Source: CAG-791 sp002390025
Lineage (GTDB): Bacteria; Bacillota; Clostridia; Lachnospirales; Lachnospiraceae
Length of the DNA stretch: 39,974 bases
Direction: 5' to 3'
Assembly (NCBI GenBank): GCA_946543465.1
Contig: CAMNLR010000137.1
Span: forward strand, 1-39,974
Shown here: one piece after another, positions 24,457 to 34,304 of the stretch
Numbering within the stretch: the stretch's first letter is position 1
Layout of the letters: the number at the start of each line of letters is the position of its first letter
The notes under the pieces: generated by a model
Told to the model about the DNA's origin: nothing
The model's input: only the letters and a program-made list of their open reading frames with translations
Databases searched by the model: none
Program-made: the position numbers and the translations under genes

Positions 24457-24532
24457 TTTTCCGCTCCATGTGCTTGGGGTCCATTTGCGTCTGTGTAAAA
24501 AAGCACTCTCTTTTCCGTGTAATAACGCTGTC

Positions 24533-26791
<2,259 letters not shown>

Positions 26792-26895
26792 GTGGCGGAC
26801 CTCCTCTGAAGACATGTGTAAGACATGTGGTAAAACACGAAACTGTGGTGACATTCCGGGCCTCTACTGCGGCCTTACGGAAAAAACAAAAGTAC

Positions 26896-26901
26896 ATTAT
26901 A
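26896..26901 (-). promoter_or_regulatory. Possible -10 box upstream of the GlgX-like gene
   Basis: A perfect TATAAT lies in the AT-rich gap between the helicase and GlgX-like genes, about 105 nt before the ATG at 26791. No convincing -35 hexamer is at 16-18 nt; TTGATT farther upstream is too distant. It is the only promoter-like element in this gap. Confidence 0.4.
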
Positions 26902-26929
26902 TTGTAACATAGAACGCAAATCTACACAA

Positions 26930-28981
26930 TCAATTCACCCTGCCTGCAGGGGGCTGTCCGAAAGCCTGGCCGCCAGTCTGCCCTAAGGCCTGTCCGCCAG
27001 TCTGTCCTAAGGCCTGCCCGACAGTCTTCCCTAAGGCCTGCCCGACAGTCTGCCCTAAGACCTGCCCGAAGGCGCCCAGAAATCTGGACGGAGCGGCCGG
27101 CCGGTCGGGAGTGCCCTCCAGATAGGTGATGGTCAGCGCCCTCCTGGCCCTTGTCATGGCGACATAGAGAAGCCTCCGCTCCTCTTCCACCTGGTCCTGT
27201 GTCCAGGCCCTCCTGGAGGGGACATTGCCCTCGTTGACATCCGGTATAAAGACGGTGTCAAATTCCAGTCCCTTGCAGGCGTGCATGGTCAGGATCCGGG
27301 CACCGGCACAGGACTCCTCCCGGCCGCTGCTTAGTGCGGCGTCCCGTCTGCGGGACCTCTCCTGCAGGGACTCCAGATGCCTGAGCCACTGCCCTGCAGC
27401 GGAAAACCTGGCGGACTCGGCCTCTGCTTCCGCCAGGACCGGGCCGGCCTGTTCAAAGTCGGAGAAGGCACAGGCGCGGTACCCTACAGAATCCAGCAGA
27501 TAGCGCATGGAGTAGACAGGCGAGAGCGAAACCAGAAGTTCCAGATCCCGGATCAGTTCCTCGGCCGTCTCCCTCTCATAGCCGGCGTTCTGCAGAAGCG
27601 TCCTTTTGTCCGGCTGTCCGGATCCGGGAAAGCTCCCGGACAGAAAGCGCTCCGGTCGGTTCATGATCCGCAGAAGGTCCTCCCGCAGATTTCCCTTTCC
27701 AGGATAAAAACAGCCACGGTTTTGCCCAGCTACGGCACAGAGACCCATGGCAGCCCTGTAATAGGCGCACAAGTCCTGCAGGATCCTGGTCCTGTCCGAG
27801 AGGACAGGCTGTCTTCTGCCTGCAGCTGCCGCAAGAAAGGGAACCTGCCGCTCTTGCAGCAGGCGCACAAAGGCGGCGGCCCCGCCGTGGGTCCTGAAGA
27901 TCACCGCGGTCTGTCCCCGCTCCTTCTCACTCATCTTTTTGAGTTCCGCGGCAATATAGCTGTATTCCAGTTCCCGGTCCGTAAAGGGCAGACAGCAAAA
28001 ACTTCCCTGCAGGCCTGTGCCCGGCCGAAAAGCCTTGTCGATGCGGTTTTTATTGGCGCGGATCAGGGCAGAGGCCGCCCGGATCACCTGTCTCCCGCAT
28101 CGGTAATTGGCTGTCAGAAAAACGATCCGGTCCTCCCCGTCCCAGGAACCAGTCACCCTGTCCGGTTCCTCTTTCACTCTGTCCGGTTCCTCTTTCACGA
28201 TGGCCTGTGCTCCCGTCACATAGTCCGACAGGAAGCGCTGCATGATCAGTGGGTCCGTCCCGCGGAAGCCGTAGATGGACTGATCGTCATCTCCCACCAC
28301 AAAGAGATTGTCGGAGGGAGCCGCCAGAAGCTGCAGGGCCCGGTACTGGGCGGGACTGACATCCTGGAATTCATCGACCAGGATCCAGCGAAAGCGCTCC
28401 CGCCAGGCGGCGAGCAGGTCCGGTTTTTCCTGCAGGAGCCTTACACAGCGCAGGATCATATCATCGAAGTCCAGCCAGCCCCGCCCCTCCAGATAGGCGT
28501 CATAGATCTCCACGAGTGAAGGAGCCCAGCTCTGCCTGCAGGGAAGGCCGTTTTTGTACCTGCTGATCACAAGCTGCAGTTCCTCCGCCGTGGTCTTTTC
28601 CGGCAGAAAAGGCAGGGGGAGACTGCACAGATGGCGCAGGTAGTCCTGTTTTGCAGCCGGATCTATGAGCCTGAGCCCGGTTGCGGAGGACGCCTGCAGG
28701 ATCCTGAAAAAAACAGAATGAAATGTTCCGAATACCGTTTCCGGGTGCGGGCAGGAAAGCAAAAAGCGCCTGCGCATATGTGCAGCAGCCGCCCTGGAGA
28801 AGGTGAGGACCAGTATGGAGGATGGATCGACGCCCCGCTCCTCGATCAGACAGCGGATGCGCTCCACCAGCACAAATGTCTTTCCGCTTCCCGGTCCGGC
28901 AATAACGGCACAGGGCCCCGCCCCCTTTCGGATGGCGGTTTCCTGTGCCGGATCAGCTTTCTGTTCACTTCTGTTTCCCAT
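26930..28981 (-). CDS. UvrD/PcrA-like superfamily 1 DNA helicase with Gly-Gln repeat tail
   Basis: This 683-residue protein is an SF1A ATP-dependent 3'-5' DNA helicase. The ATG at 28981 (MGNRSEQKADPAQET) has GAGG five bases upstream. Motifs in order: Q motif region, Walker A IAGPGSGKTFVLVERI, motif Ia VLTFSRAAAAHMR, Walker B WILVDEFQDVSPAQ, motif III GDDDQSIYGFRG, motif IV FLTANYRCG, motif V MHACKGLEFDTVFIPDVNEG and motif VI EERRLLYVAMTRARRAL. It is shorter than PcrA and lacks an obvious RNA-polymerase-binding tail. Instead it ends with about five copies of an 8-residue repeat (GQALGQTG-like). It also has an exact 7-residue tandem duplication, KEEPDRV twice, near residue 265. Its specific role (repair or rescue) is not determined. 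Confidence 0.92.
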   Translation of the reverse strand: MGNRSEQKADPAQETAIRKGAGPCAVIAGPGSGKTFVLVERIRCLIEERGVDPSSILVLTFSRAAAAHMRRRFLLSCPHPETVFGTFHSVFFRILQASSATGLRLIDPAAKQDYLRHLCSLPLPFLPEKTTAEELQLVISRYKNGLPCRQSWAPSLVEIYDAYLEGRGWLDFDDMILRCVRLLQEKPDLLAAWRERFRWILVDEFQDVSPAQYRALQLLAAPSDNLFVVGDDDQSIYGFRGTDPLIMQRFLSDYVTGAQAIVKEEPDRVKEEPDRVTGSWDGEDRIVFLTANYRCGRQVIRAASALIRANKNRIDKAFRPGTGLQGSFCCLPFTDRELEYSYIAAELKKMSEKERGQTAVIFRTHGGAAAFVRLLQERQVPFLAAAAGRRQPVLSDRTRILQDLCAYYRAAMGLCAVAGQNRGCFYPGKGNLREDLLRIMNRPERFLSGSFPGSGQPDKRTLLQNAGYERETAEELIRDLELLVSLSPVYSMRYLLDSVGYRACAFSDFEQAGPVLAEAEAESARFSAAGQWLRHLESLQERSRRRDAALSSGREESCAGARILTMHACKGLEFDTVFIPDVNEGNVPSRRAWTQDQVEEERRLLYVAMTRARRALTITYLEGTPDRPAAPSRFLGAFGQVLGQTVGQALGKTVGQALGQTGGQALGQTGGQAFGQPPAGRVN
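26954..27073 (-). repeat. 24-bp tandem repeat encoding the Gly-Gln tail of the helicase
   Basis: Four full 24-bp units start at 26966, 26990, 27014 and 27038, with partial units on both sides. Each encodes eight residues of the type GQALGQTG or GQTVGQAL. The units are close to identical and in frame, so copy-number change would alter the tail length without breaking the gene. Confidence 0.92.
28157..28199 (-). repeat. In-frame 21-bp tandem duplication in the helicase gene
   Basis: The sequence ctgtccggttcctctttcac occurs at 28158 and again at 28179, a period of 21 bp. It encodes KEEPDRV twice in a row, between helicase motifs III and IV, in what is probably a surface loop. Confidence 0.95.
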
Positions 28982-29097
28982 TTTTGCCTCGCGATGATTC
29001 GAGCCGGAGTATCCGGACCTTTCACATAGGATGCCCGGGGTATGATAAGGCATGTTTCAAAACAAAAAATGTATCCCCTTCCGTGAACCTTGTCAGA

Positions 29098-30543
29098 TCA
29101 GAAAAGCTTCTCGATGGATCTGCGGATCCTGGAGAGGGACTCCTCTTTGCCCAGGATCTCCAGGATCTCAGTTGCACCTGCGGGCGTCACGCTCTTGCCG
29201 GAGACCGCAATGCGGACAGGCCACAGAACATAGCCGTTCTTATAGCCTTTTTCCGAAATAAATGCCTTGAGGGCCGCGTAGAGATCCTCGTTTGTCCATA
29301 AATCCTGTGCCTCGAGGACGGGCAGGACCTCCTGCAGGACTGTGAGGGCCGTCTCCGGGCTGGTCTTCATCTTCTTATGGCGGAAAAGCTCCGCATCATA
29401 GTCGGGGAGCTCCTCAAAGAAGGAGACCATATCCGGGATATCGGGCCAGATCTCGATGCGGGTGCGCACCATCTCGGAGATCTTGCGCAGGTCGAGGTCT
29501 TTGCTGATGGCCTTCCTGAGCCAGGGCTCCGCCTGTGTGAAGAAGACATCGGGATCCATGGCCTTGAGGTATTCTCCGTTCATCCAGCGCAGTTTCGTGT
29601 AATCGAAGACAGAGGGAGAACGGCCCATGCGGTGGTAGTCAAACTGCTCCACCAGCTCCTCGAGGGAGAAGATCTCCCTGTCGCTGTCGGGGGACCATCC
29701 CAGAAGGGCGATGAAATTGACGACTGCTTCCGATACAAATCCCTGCTCGATCAGATCCTCGTAGGAAGAGTGGCCGCTGCGCTTGGACAGCTTGTGGTGG
29801 TCCTCATCCGTGATCAGTGGGCAGTGGATGTACTTGGGGATCTCCCAGCCAAAGGCCTCATAGAGACGGTTGTACTTGGGCGTGGAGGAGATGTACTCGT
29901 TGCCGCGGATGACATGGGTGATGCCCATGAGGTGATCGTCGACGACATTGGCGAAATTGTAGGTGGGATAGCCGTCGGATTTGATGAGGATCATGTCGTC
30001 AAGCTCTTTGTTCTCGACCGTGACATCGCCGTAGAGCTCGTCCGTGAAGGTCGTGGTGCCTTCCTGGGGATTGTTCTGGCGGATGACATAGGGCATGCCC
30101 GCAGCCAGGTTTTTCTCGACCTCTTCCTTGGACAGGTGGAGGCAGTGCTTGTCGTAGACATTGATCTCCTTGCCCTCGATGGTCTGTGTCAGTGAAGCCA
30201 GACGCTCAGGGGTGCAGAAGCAGTAATATGCCTCACCCTTTTCGATCAGCTCCTTTGCATACTTTGTATAAATGCCTGCAGCGACGCGCTCACTCTGAAC
30301 GTAGGGGCCGACACCGCCGTCCTTGTCAGGGCTCTCATCGGGGATCAGTCTGGTCTCTTCCAGTGTGCGGTTGATGATCTCCACCGCTCCCTCGACCTGA
30401 CGGACCTGGTCGGTATCTTCGATGCGAAGGATGAAATCTCCGCCCTCGTGCTTGGCGATGAGATAGGCATAAAGCGCTGTGCGCAGGTTTCCGACATGCA
30501 TGCGGCCAGTGGGACTGGGCGCGTATCTGGTTCTGATTTTCAT
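29098..30543 (-). CDS. gltX: Glutamyl-tRNA synthetase
   Basis: GltX charges tRNA-Glu with glutamate in the cytoplasm, and tRNA-Gln too in bacteria that lack GlnRS. The ATG at 30543 (MKIRTRYAPSPTGRMHVGN) has GGAG six bases upstream, giving 481 residues, the normal length. The class I signatures are present as HVGN in place of HIGH (a common variant) and KLSKRSG in place of KMSKS. ILRIEDTDQVR and YPTYNFANVVDDHLMGITHV are typical. The C-terminal anticodon-binding domain is complete. No T-box leader is visible in the 139 nt upstream, which instead hold a repeat array. It follows the RNase HI-dUTPase gene. Confidence 0.97.
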   Translation of the reverse strand: MKIRTRYAPSPTGRMHVGNLRTALYAYLIAKHEGGDFILRIEDTDQVRQVEGAVEIINRTLEETRLIPDESPDKDGGVGPYVQSERVAAGIYTKYAKELIEKGEAYYCFCTPERLASLTQTIEGKEINVYDKHCLHLSKEEVEKNLAAGMPYVIRQNNPQEGTTTFTDELYGDVTVENKELDDMILIKSDGYPTYNFANVVDDHLMGITHVIRGNEYISSTPKYNRLYEAFGWEIPKYIHCPLITDEDHHKLSKRSGHSSYEDLIEQGFVSEAVVNFIALLGWSPDSDREIFSLEELVEQFDYHRMGRSPSVFDYTKLRWMNGEYLKAMDPDVFFTQAEPWLRKAISKDLDLRKISEMVRTRIEIWPDIPDMVSFFEELPDYDAELFRHKKMKTSPETALTVLQEVLPVLEAQDLWTNEDLYAALKAFISEKGYKNGYVLWPVRIAVSGKSVTPAGATEILEILGKEESLSRIRRSIEKLF

Positions 30544-30625
30544 AGTCTGCTCCAATGTATTGTGTAGGGTTAAAAGTTTCCTGTGACCTTCTATTGTATT
30601 CTCGGCCTGCTGAGAGGGATCCTCT

Positions 30626-30712
30626 TGTACTGTACTCCGGCGAATCCTCCTCTATATGTACTCCACTCAGGCGGATCCCTTTTTACTGTACTCCGGTGGA
30701 TCCGAATCCGCC
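30626..30712 (-). repeat. 26-30 bp degenerate tandem repeat seeded from the RNase HI-dUTPase 3' end
   Basis: gtactcc occurs at 30632, 30658 and 30688. The unit at 30688 is the end of the fusion gene, encoding GFGSTGVQ and then the stop. The downstream unit at 30632 still reads GGA TTC GCC GGA GTA CAG (GFAGVQ) on the minus strand, and the middle unit is more decayed. This fits duplication of the final codons beyond the stop, followed by drift. Confidence 0.75.
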
Positions 30713-31759
30713 CCGGTCCTCACTGTCCAGGTGCTCCGTCTCCTCAAAAATGAGGTCGGGCTGGCGGCGTTCTATGCGGAACTGGCAGATCCTGTCGTTG
30801 ATGTGGATATGTGTGTCCCGCATGGCGATGACGGGCATTCTCCACAGATCACCGTCTCCGCAGTAGGAATTGTCGACGACACCGTGGTGGTTGGCCTGAA
30901 TAATGCCGAAATTTTTGTAGGTGCTGCTGCGGGGAACGATATGGGCCTCATACCCCTCGGGAAGCTTCATGGCCACCCCCAGGCTGATGAGGCGGAAATC
31001 GCCCTTTTTGAGTTCAACATCCTCAGCGGAGCGAAGATCGACCCAGTTGGCGCTGTTGGTAGGCGGCTGCAGCTTGTCAATCTGATCGCTCAGATAGCGG
31101 ACGCGGATCTTCAGCGGCGCTTCCTTCTCAGGAGTCTGAGAAGTTTGAAAAGTCTGATAAGTCTCAGGCTTCCGTGCGGAAGTCCCGGCGGGTGCGCCGC
31201 CTTTCTGCCTGCCCTCCCCGGTATCTTCTGTCTCTCCGGTCCCTGCACTGACCCATTCCGAGGCCTGTGTCAGAGGGGCCGCAGTGTCGTCAAAGCTCCA
31301 GCCCACCTTGTCCGCCGCTGCTGTCGCAAGCTGATCGCAGCGCTCGTTTTCCGGGTGGTCAGCATGGCCCTTGACCCAGCGGAAGGTCATTTTATGGGGG
31401 GCAAGCGCTTTTAAGAGGCGGGTCCACAGGTCCTGGTTCTTGACGGGTGCTTTTGAAGAGGTCACCCAGCCGTTTTTCTGCCAGTTGGTGATCCAGTTCT
31501 TTGCAAAAGCGTCCACAACATACCTGGAATCCGAATAGATCACGCCCTGACAGGGCTCGCCAAAGCGGCCGATCTCTTCCAGGGCCGCAATGACCCCCAT
31601 CAGTTCCATGCGGTTGTTGGTGGTGTGCGGATAGCCGCCGGAGAGCTCTTTTTCAAGCGTCTGCCCCTGCGCGTTCTGCACCCGGACGATGGCTCCGTAG
31701 CCGCCGGGACCGTCCGGATTGCCGCGCGCAGCTCCGTCTGTAAAAATAATGACTTTCAT
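30683..31759 (-). CDS. Ribonuclease HI fused to dUTPase
   Basis: This is a single 358-residue protein with two complete enzymes. Residues 1-150 are RNase HI, which cuts RNA in RNA-DNA hybrids: IFTDGAARGNPDGPGGYG with the first Asp, NNRMELMGV with the Glu, YSDSRYVVDA, and VKGHADHPENERCDQLA with the last Asp. A linker (about 151-205) contains a QT repeat. The rest is a trimeric-type dUTPase, which turns dUTP into dUMP and pyrophosphate: motif 1 VDLRSAED, motif 2 VPRSSTYKN, motif 3 GVVDNSYCGD, motif 4 RICQFRIE and motif 5 RGGFGSTG. The ATG has AGGA about ten bases upstream. Both activities remove or prevent wrong nucleotides in DNA. It lies between gltX and a MutS-like gene. Confidence 0.93.
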   Translation of the reverse strand: MKVIIFTDGAARGNPDGPGGYGAIVRVQNAQGQTLEKELSGGYPHTTNNRMELMGVIAALEEIGRFGEPCQGVIYSDSRYVVDAFAKNWITNWQKNGWVTSSKAPVKNQDLWTRLLKALAPHKMTFRWVKGHADHPENERCDQLATAAADKVGWSFDDTAAPLTQASEWVSAGTGETEDTGEGRQKGGAPAGTSARKPETYQTFQTSQTPEKEAPLKIRVRYLSDQIDKLQPPTNSANWVDLRSAEDVELKKGDFRLISLGVAMKLPEGYEAHIVPRSSTYKNFGIIQANHHGVVDNSYCGDGDLWRMPVIAMRDTHIHINDRICQFRIERRQPDLIFEETEHLDSEDRGGFGSTGVQ

Positions 31760-31783
31760 ATAGTCTGTTTCCTTTTATCAGTT

Positions 31784-33529
31784 TTACTGCCAGGTCCCCT
31801 CCTGCAGAAACCTGTCAGCCCGCTCCCTGGCCTTGTCAACGATGGCGCGGTCATAGCCCAGGGTCCCCAGAAGGGCAATGGCATTACAGGAAGTCGATGG
31901 TCCCTCCATCAGTCTGTAGGAGAAGCGCACGTCTCCGTCCACGATCTCCTCTCCGAAATGGAAGTTGTCATAGACATCCTGCAGAAGTCCTGTCAGTTCA
32001 AGGTCGTGTGTGGCCGCAAAGCACAGGGTCTTTGTCCCTGCAAAGCAGCGCAGGATCTCCGCGGAAGCGGCGATGCGCTCCACGGTGTTGGTGCCCCTGA
32101 GCACCTCATCGATGCAGCACAGGACCGGCCTCAGCATACCGTTTCTCTCTGAGCCGCCTGAAGCAGCTTCTGCCGGCACGGCAGCGTCCGTCTCCTCCTC
32201 TGCCGCGACGAGGATCCTCCGCAGGGACTTGATCTCCACAATAAAGTAGCTCTCGCCGTCCTGCAGGCTGTCCCTGAGAGCCATAGAGGAATAGATCCGG
32301 TAGCAGTCGGCGCGATATCTCTGAGCCGGAGCTATGCCCGCCGTCTGGGACAGAAGGGCGCACAGGGCCGCTGCCTTGAGGAAGGTGGATTTTCCGGAGG
32401 CGTTGGAGCCGGTCAGAAGGACAGGGCGGGGGGCTTCAATGCTGTTGCTGACGGGATCCGCCAGAAGCGGATGATACAGGTCCCGGGCGGAAAAGGAGGC
32501 GTCCTCTTCCAGAATGGGAACCGCATAAAAAGGCAGGGTCTGCCGCCAGGAGGCAATGCTGATGCAGGCATCGATCCGCCCGGTCACAGTCAGAAGGGCA
32601 TCGATCTCCTCCTGTCTTCCCCTCATCTGCGCCAGCATGTTGTTGAATTTGATGAGATCCAGATGAAAGAGGATCCGCACGTATTCCATGATAAAGCCAA
32701 AGGGGTCGGAATCCGTTCCCGCACTCCCCAAAAGCACAGAAGACCCTCTGCGGAAATTGGTAAAAGCCCTGAGCAGGCCGGGGATCTGCTGCGTCTCCTC
32801 CCTGACGGCGGGGCAGTTCTCTTTTTCCAGGGCCTGAGCGCAGTCCAGCAGGCGGAAAATGTAGTTGAACACCTGAAAATAGGGTGCGATGACAGCCTTT
32901 TCCTTAAAATACGTGCGCAGGTTCCAGGCAAAAACGAACAGCAGCACCAGAATGCCGATCCCTGTGTGGAGGAACATCAGTCCGAAGGCCGCAAAGGGCG
33001 CTGCGGCCGCAATATAGTGCGGCAGATTTCTGCGCTCCCCCAGAGCGGTTGTAAAATCAATGTAGTCGTAGAGGGAATAGCGTCCCGCGTGTCCCAGTCC
33101 CGACAGGATCTCCTGCAGGCGGATCCTGGCCCCCTCGTTGGCGGGGTCCGAAAACCAGTCGTATTGGTCCTGCCTGAAAGCCAGTTCCCGGACACTCATG
33201 GAGGGCGTGCGCAGGAGGTGATAGAGATACTCCTCCCCCGCCGCGCTGCAGGTGCTGTCCATCACATGGAAGAGCCTGTCCAGATCAAGATCATTCCAGG
33301 TGATGTCATCGATCTGAAAGCCCTGCCTGTGGTGCAGGTAATATTGCGGGATCTGGGCATAGCGCTCCGGCGGGGTCTTCTTGGCGGAAGGCTTTCCGAA
33401 ACCGCTGCGCAGTGACTGAAGCAGTTTTGCGCGGGTCCTCTTCCTCTCCTGCATGCCCAGCATCAGTGTGATGACAACGAACAGGAGGAGAAGTCCCGCA
33501 AACGAAAAGATTGGCTGAAATTGTCCCAT
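31784..33529 (-). CDS. Membrane-associated MutS-like ATPase
   Basis: The protein has 581 residues and resembles only the core and ATPase domain of MutS. It begins with a transmembrane helix (FSFAGLLLLFVVITLMLG), and further hydrophobic segments (YIAAAAPFAAFGLMFLHTGI and GILVLLFVFAWNL) lie near residues 190-225, so it is probably membrane-bound. The ATPase domain has Walker A LLTGSNASGKSTFLKA and Walker B CCIDEVLRGTNTVERI, with a FAATHDLELT His loop. No mismatch-binding domain is present, so it is unlikely to take part in mismatch repair. Small MutS-family membrane proteins like this are known in gut Firmicutes, but their function is not established. The ribosome binding site is weak (GGAG 14 bases away). 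It lies 34 nt after the transferase gene. Confidence 0.85.
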   Translation of the reverse strand: MGQFQPIFSFAGLLLLFVVITLMLGMQERKRTRAKLLQSLRSGFGKPSAKKTPPERYAQIPQYYLHHRQGFQIDDITWNDLDLDRLFHVMDSTCSAAGEEYLYHLLRTPSMSVRELAFRQDQYDWFSDPANEGARIRLQEILSGLGHAGRYSLYDYIDFTTALGERRNLPHYIAAAAPFAAFGLMFLHTGIGILVLLFVFAWNLRTYFKEKAVIAPYFQVFNYIFRLLDCAQALEKENCPAVREETQQIPGLLRAFTNFRRGSSVLLGSAGTDSDPFGFIMEYVRILFHLDLIKFNNMLAQMRGRQEEIDALLTVTGRIDACISIASWRQTLPFYAVPILEEDASFSARDLYHPLLADPVSNSIEAPRPVLLTGSNASGKSTFLKAAALCALLSQTAGIAPAQRYRADCYRIYSSMALRDSLQDGESYFIVEIKSLRRILVAAEEETDAAVPAEAASGGSERNGMLRPVLCCIDEVLRGTNTVERIAASAEILRCFAGTKTLCFAATHDLELTGLLQDVYDNFHFGEEIVDGDVRFSYRLMEGPSTSCNAIALLGTLGYDRAIVDKARERADRFLQEGTWQ

Positions 33530-33563
33530 AGCAGTAATGAATTCTCCGGATCAGCGGAAGAGA

Positions 33564-34244
33564 TCATTCCTCCACGATTTTCTCCACGACGTGGTCTTTG
33601 TCTTTGTAGACATGCCATGCGGGGACTGTGCCTCTGATCATGGAAAGAGGATAAATGTTGGTGTGAGGTCCGACAACACTGCCGGGATTGAGTACGGAGT
33701 TGCAGCCGACATCGACCCAGTCGCCCAGAATGGCGCCGATCTTGCGCAGGCCGGTCGCTGTGTGGGTTCCGTCGCAGTGGATCATGATGTTCTTTTTGTC
33801 CGCCTTGACGTTGGAGGTGATGGAGCCCGCGCCCATGTGTGCGTGGAATCCCAGGACACTGTCGCCGACATAGTTGTAATGCGGCACCTCTACCTTGTTG
33901 AAGAGGATCACGTTCTTGAGCTCTGTGGAGTTGCCGACTGTCGTCCCCTTGCCCACGATGGCGCTTCCGCGGATGAAGGCACACTGACGCACCGTGGCAT
34001 CCTCATCGATTATGCAGGGGCCGCCGATATAAGCGCTGTCAAAAACAGTGGCGCTCTTTGCGATCCAGATATCCTCGCCCTTCTGCTCGAAGCGGTCTGC
34101 CGGAAGCGTGGGGCCGATCTTGCGGATAAAATCGCTGATCATGGGCAGCACTTCCCATGCATAGGTGGTCTGTGTAAAGAGCTCGGCCGCAATGGTCTCA
34201 TTGAGATCAAAAATCTTCTCATTGGTAAAATCTGTAAGCTGCAT
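33564..34244 (-). CDS. Left-handed beta-helix (hexapeptide) transferase, GlmU C-terminal type
   Basis: This 226-residue protein has an N-terminal helical segment of about 65 residues followed by hexapeptide repeats (IWIAKSATVFDSAYIGGPCI, then RQCAFIRGSAIVGKGTTVGN). It also has GFHAHMGAGSITSNVK, similar to the acetyltransferase half of GlmU (HMGAGTITANYD). The likely reaction is acyl or acetyl transfer to a sugar nucleotide or sugar phosphate; the exact substrate is unknown. The nucleotidyltransferase domain of GlmU is missing. The ATG has a strong AAGGAGG five to six bases upstream. It lies 60 nt after topB and just before the MutS-like gene. Confidence 0.85.
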   Translation of the reverse strand: MQLTDFTNEKIFDLNETIAAELFTQTTYAWEVLPMISDFIRKIGPTLPADRFEQKGEDIWIAKSATVFDSAYIGGPCIIDEDATVRQCAFIRGSAIVGKGTTVGNSTELKNVILFNKVEVPHYNYVGDSVLGFHAHMGAGSITSNVKADKKNIMIHCDGTHTATGLRKIGAILGDWVDVGCNSVLNPGSVVGPHTNIYPLSMIRGTVPAWHVYKDKDHVVEKIVEE

Positions 34245-34304
34245 ATGGTCCTCCTTGACTGAAAAAAATAACTTTTCACGGGGTGCATGGTCTATGTGGT
34301 ATGA

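Noticed and set aside
30544..30682. T-box or other riboswitch before gltX
   Set aside because: No T-box sequence or fold is visible; the gap is filled by decayed copies of the upstream gene end.
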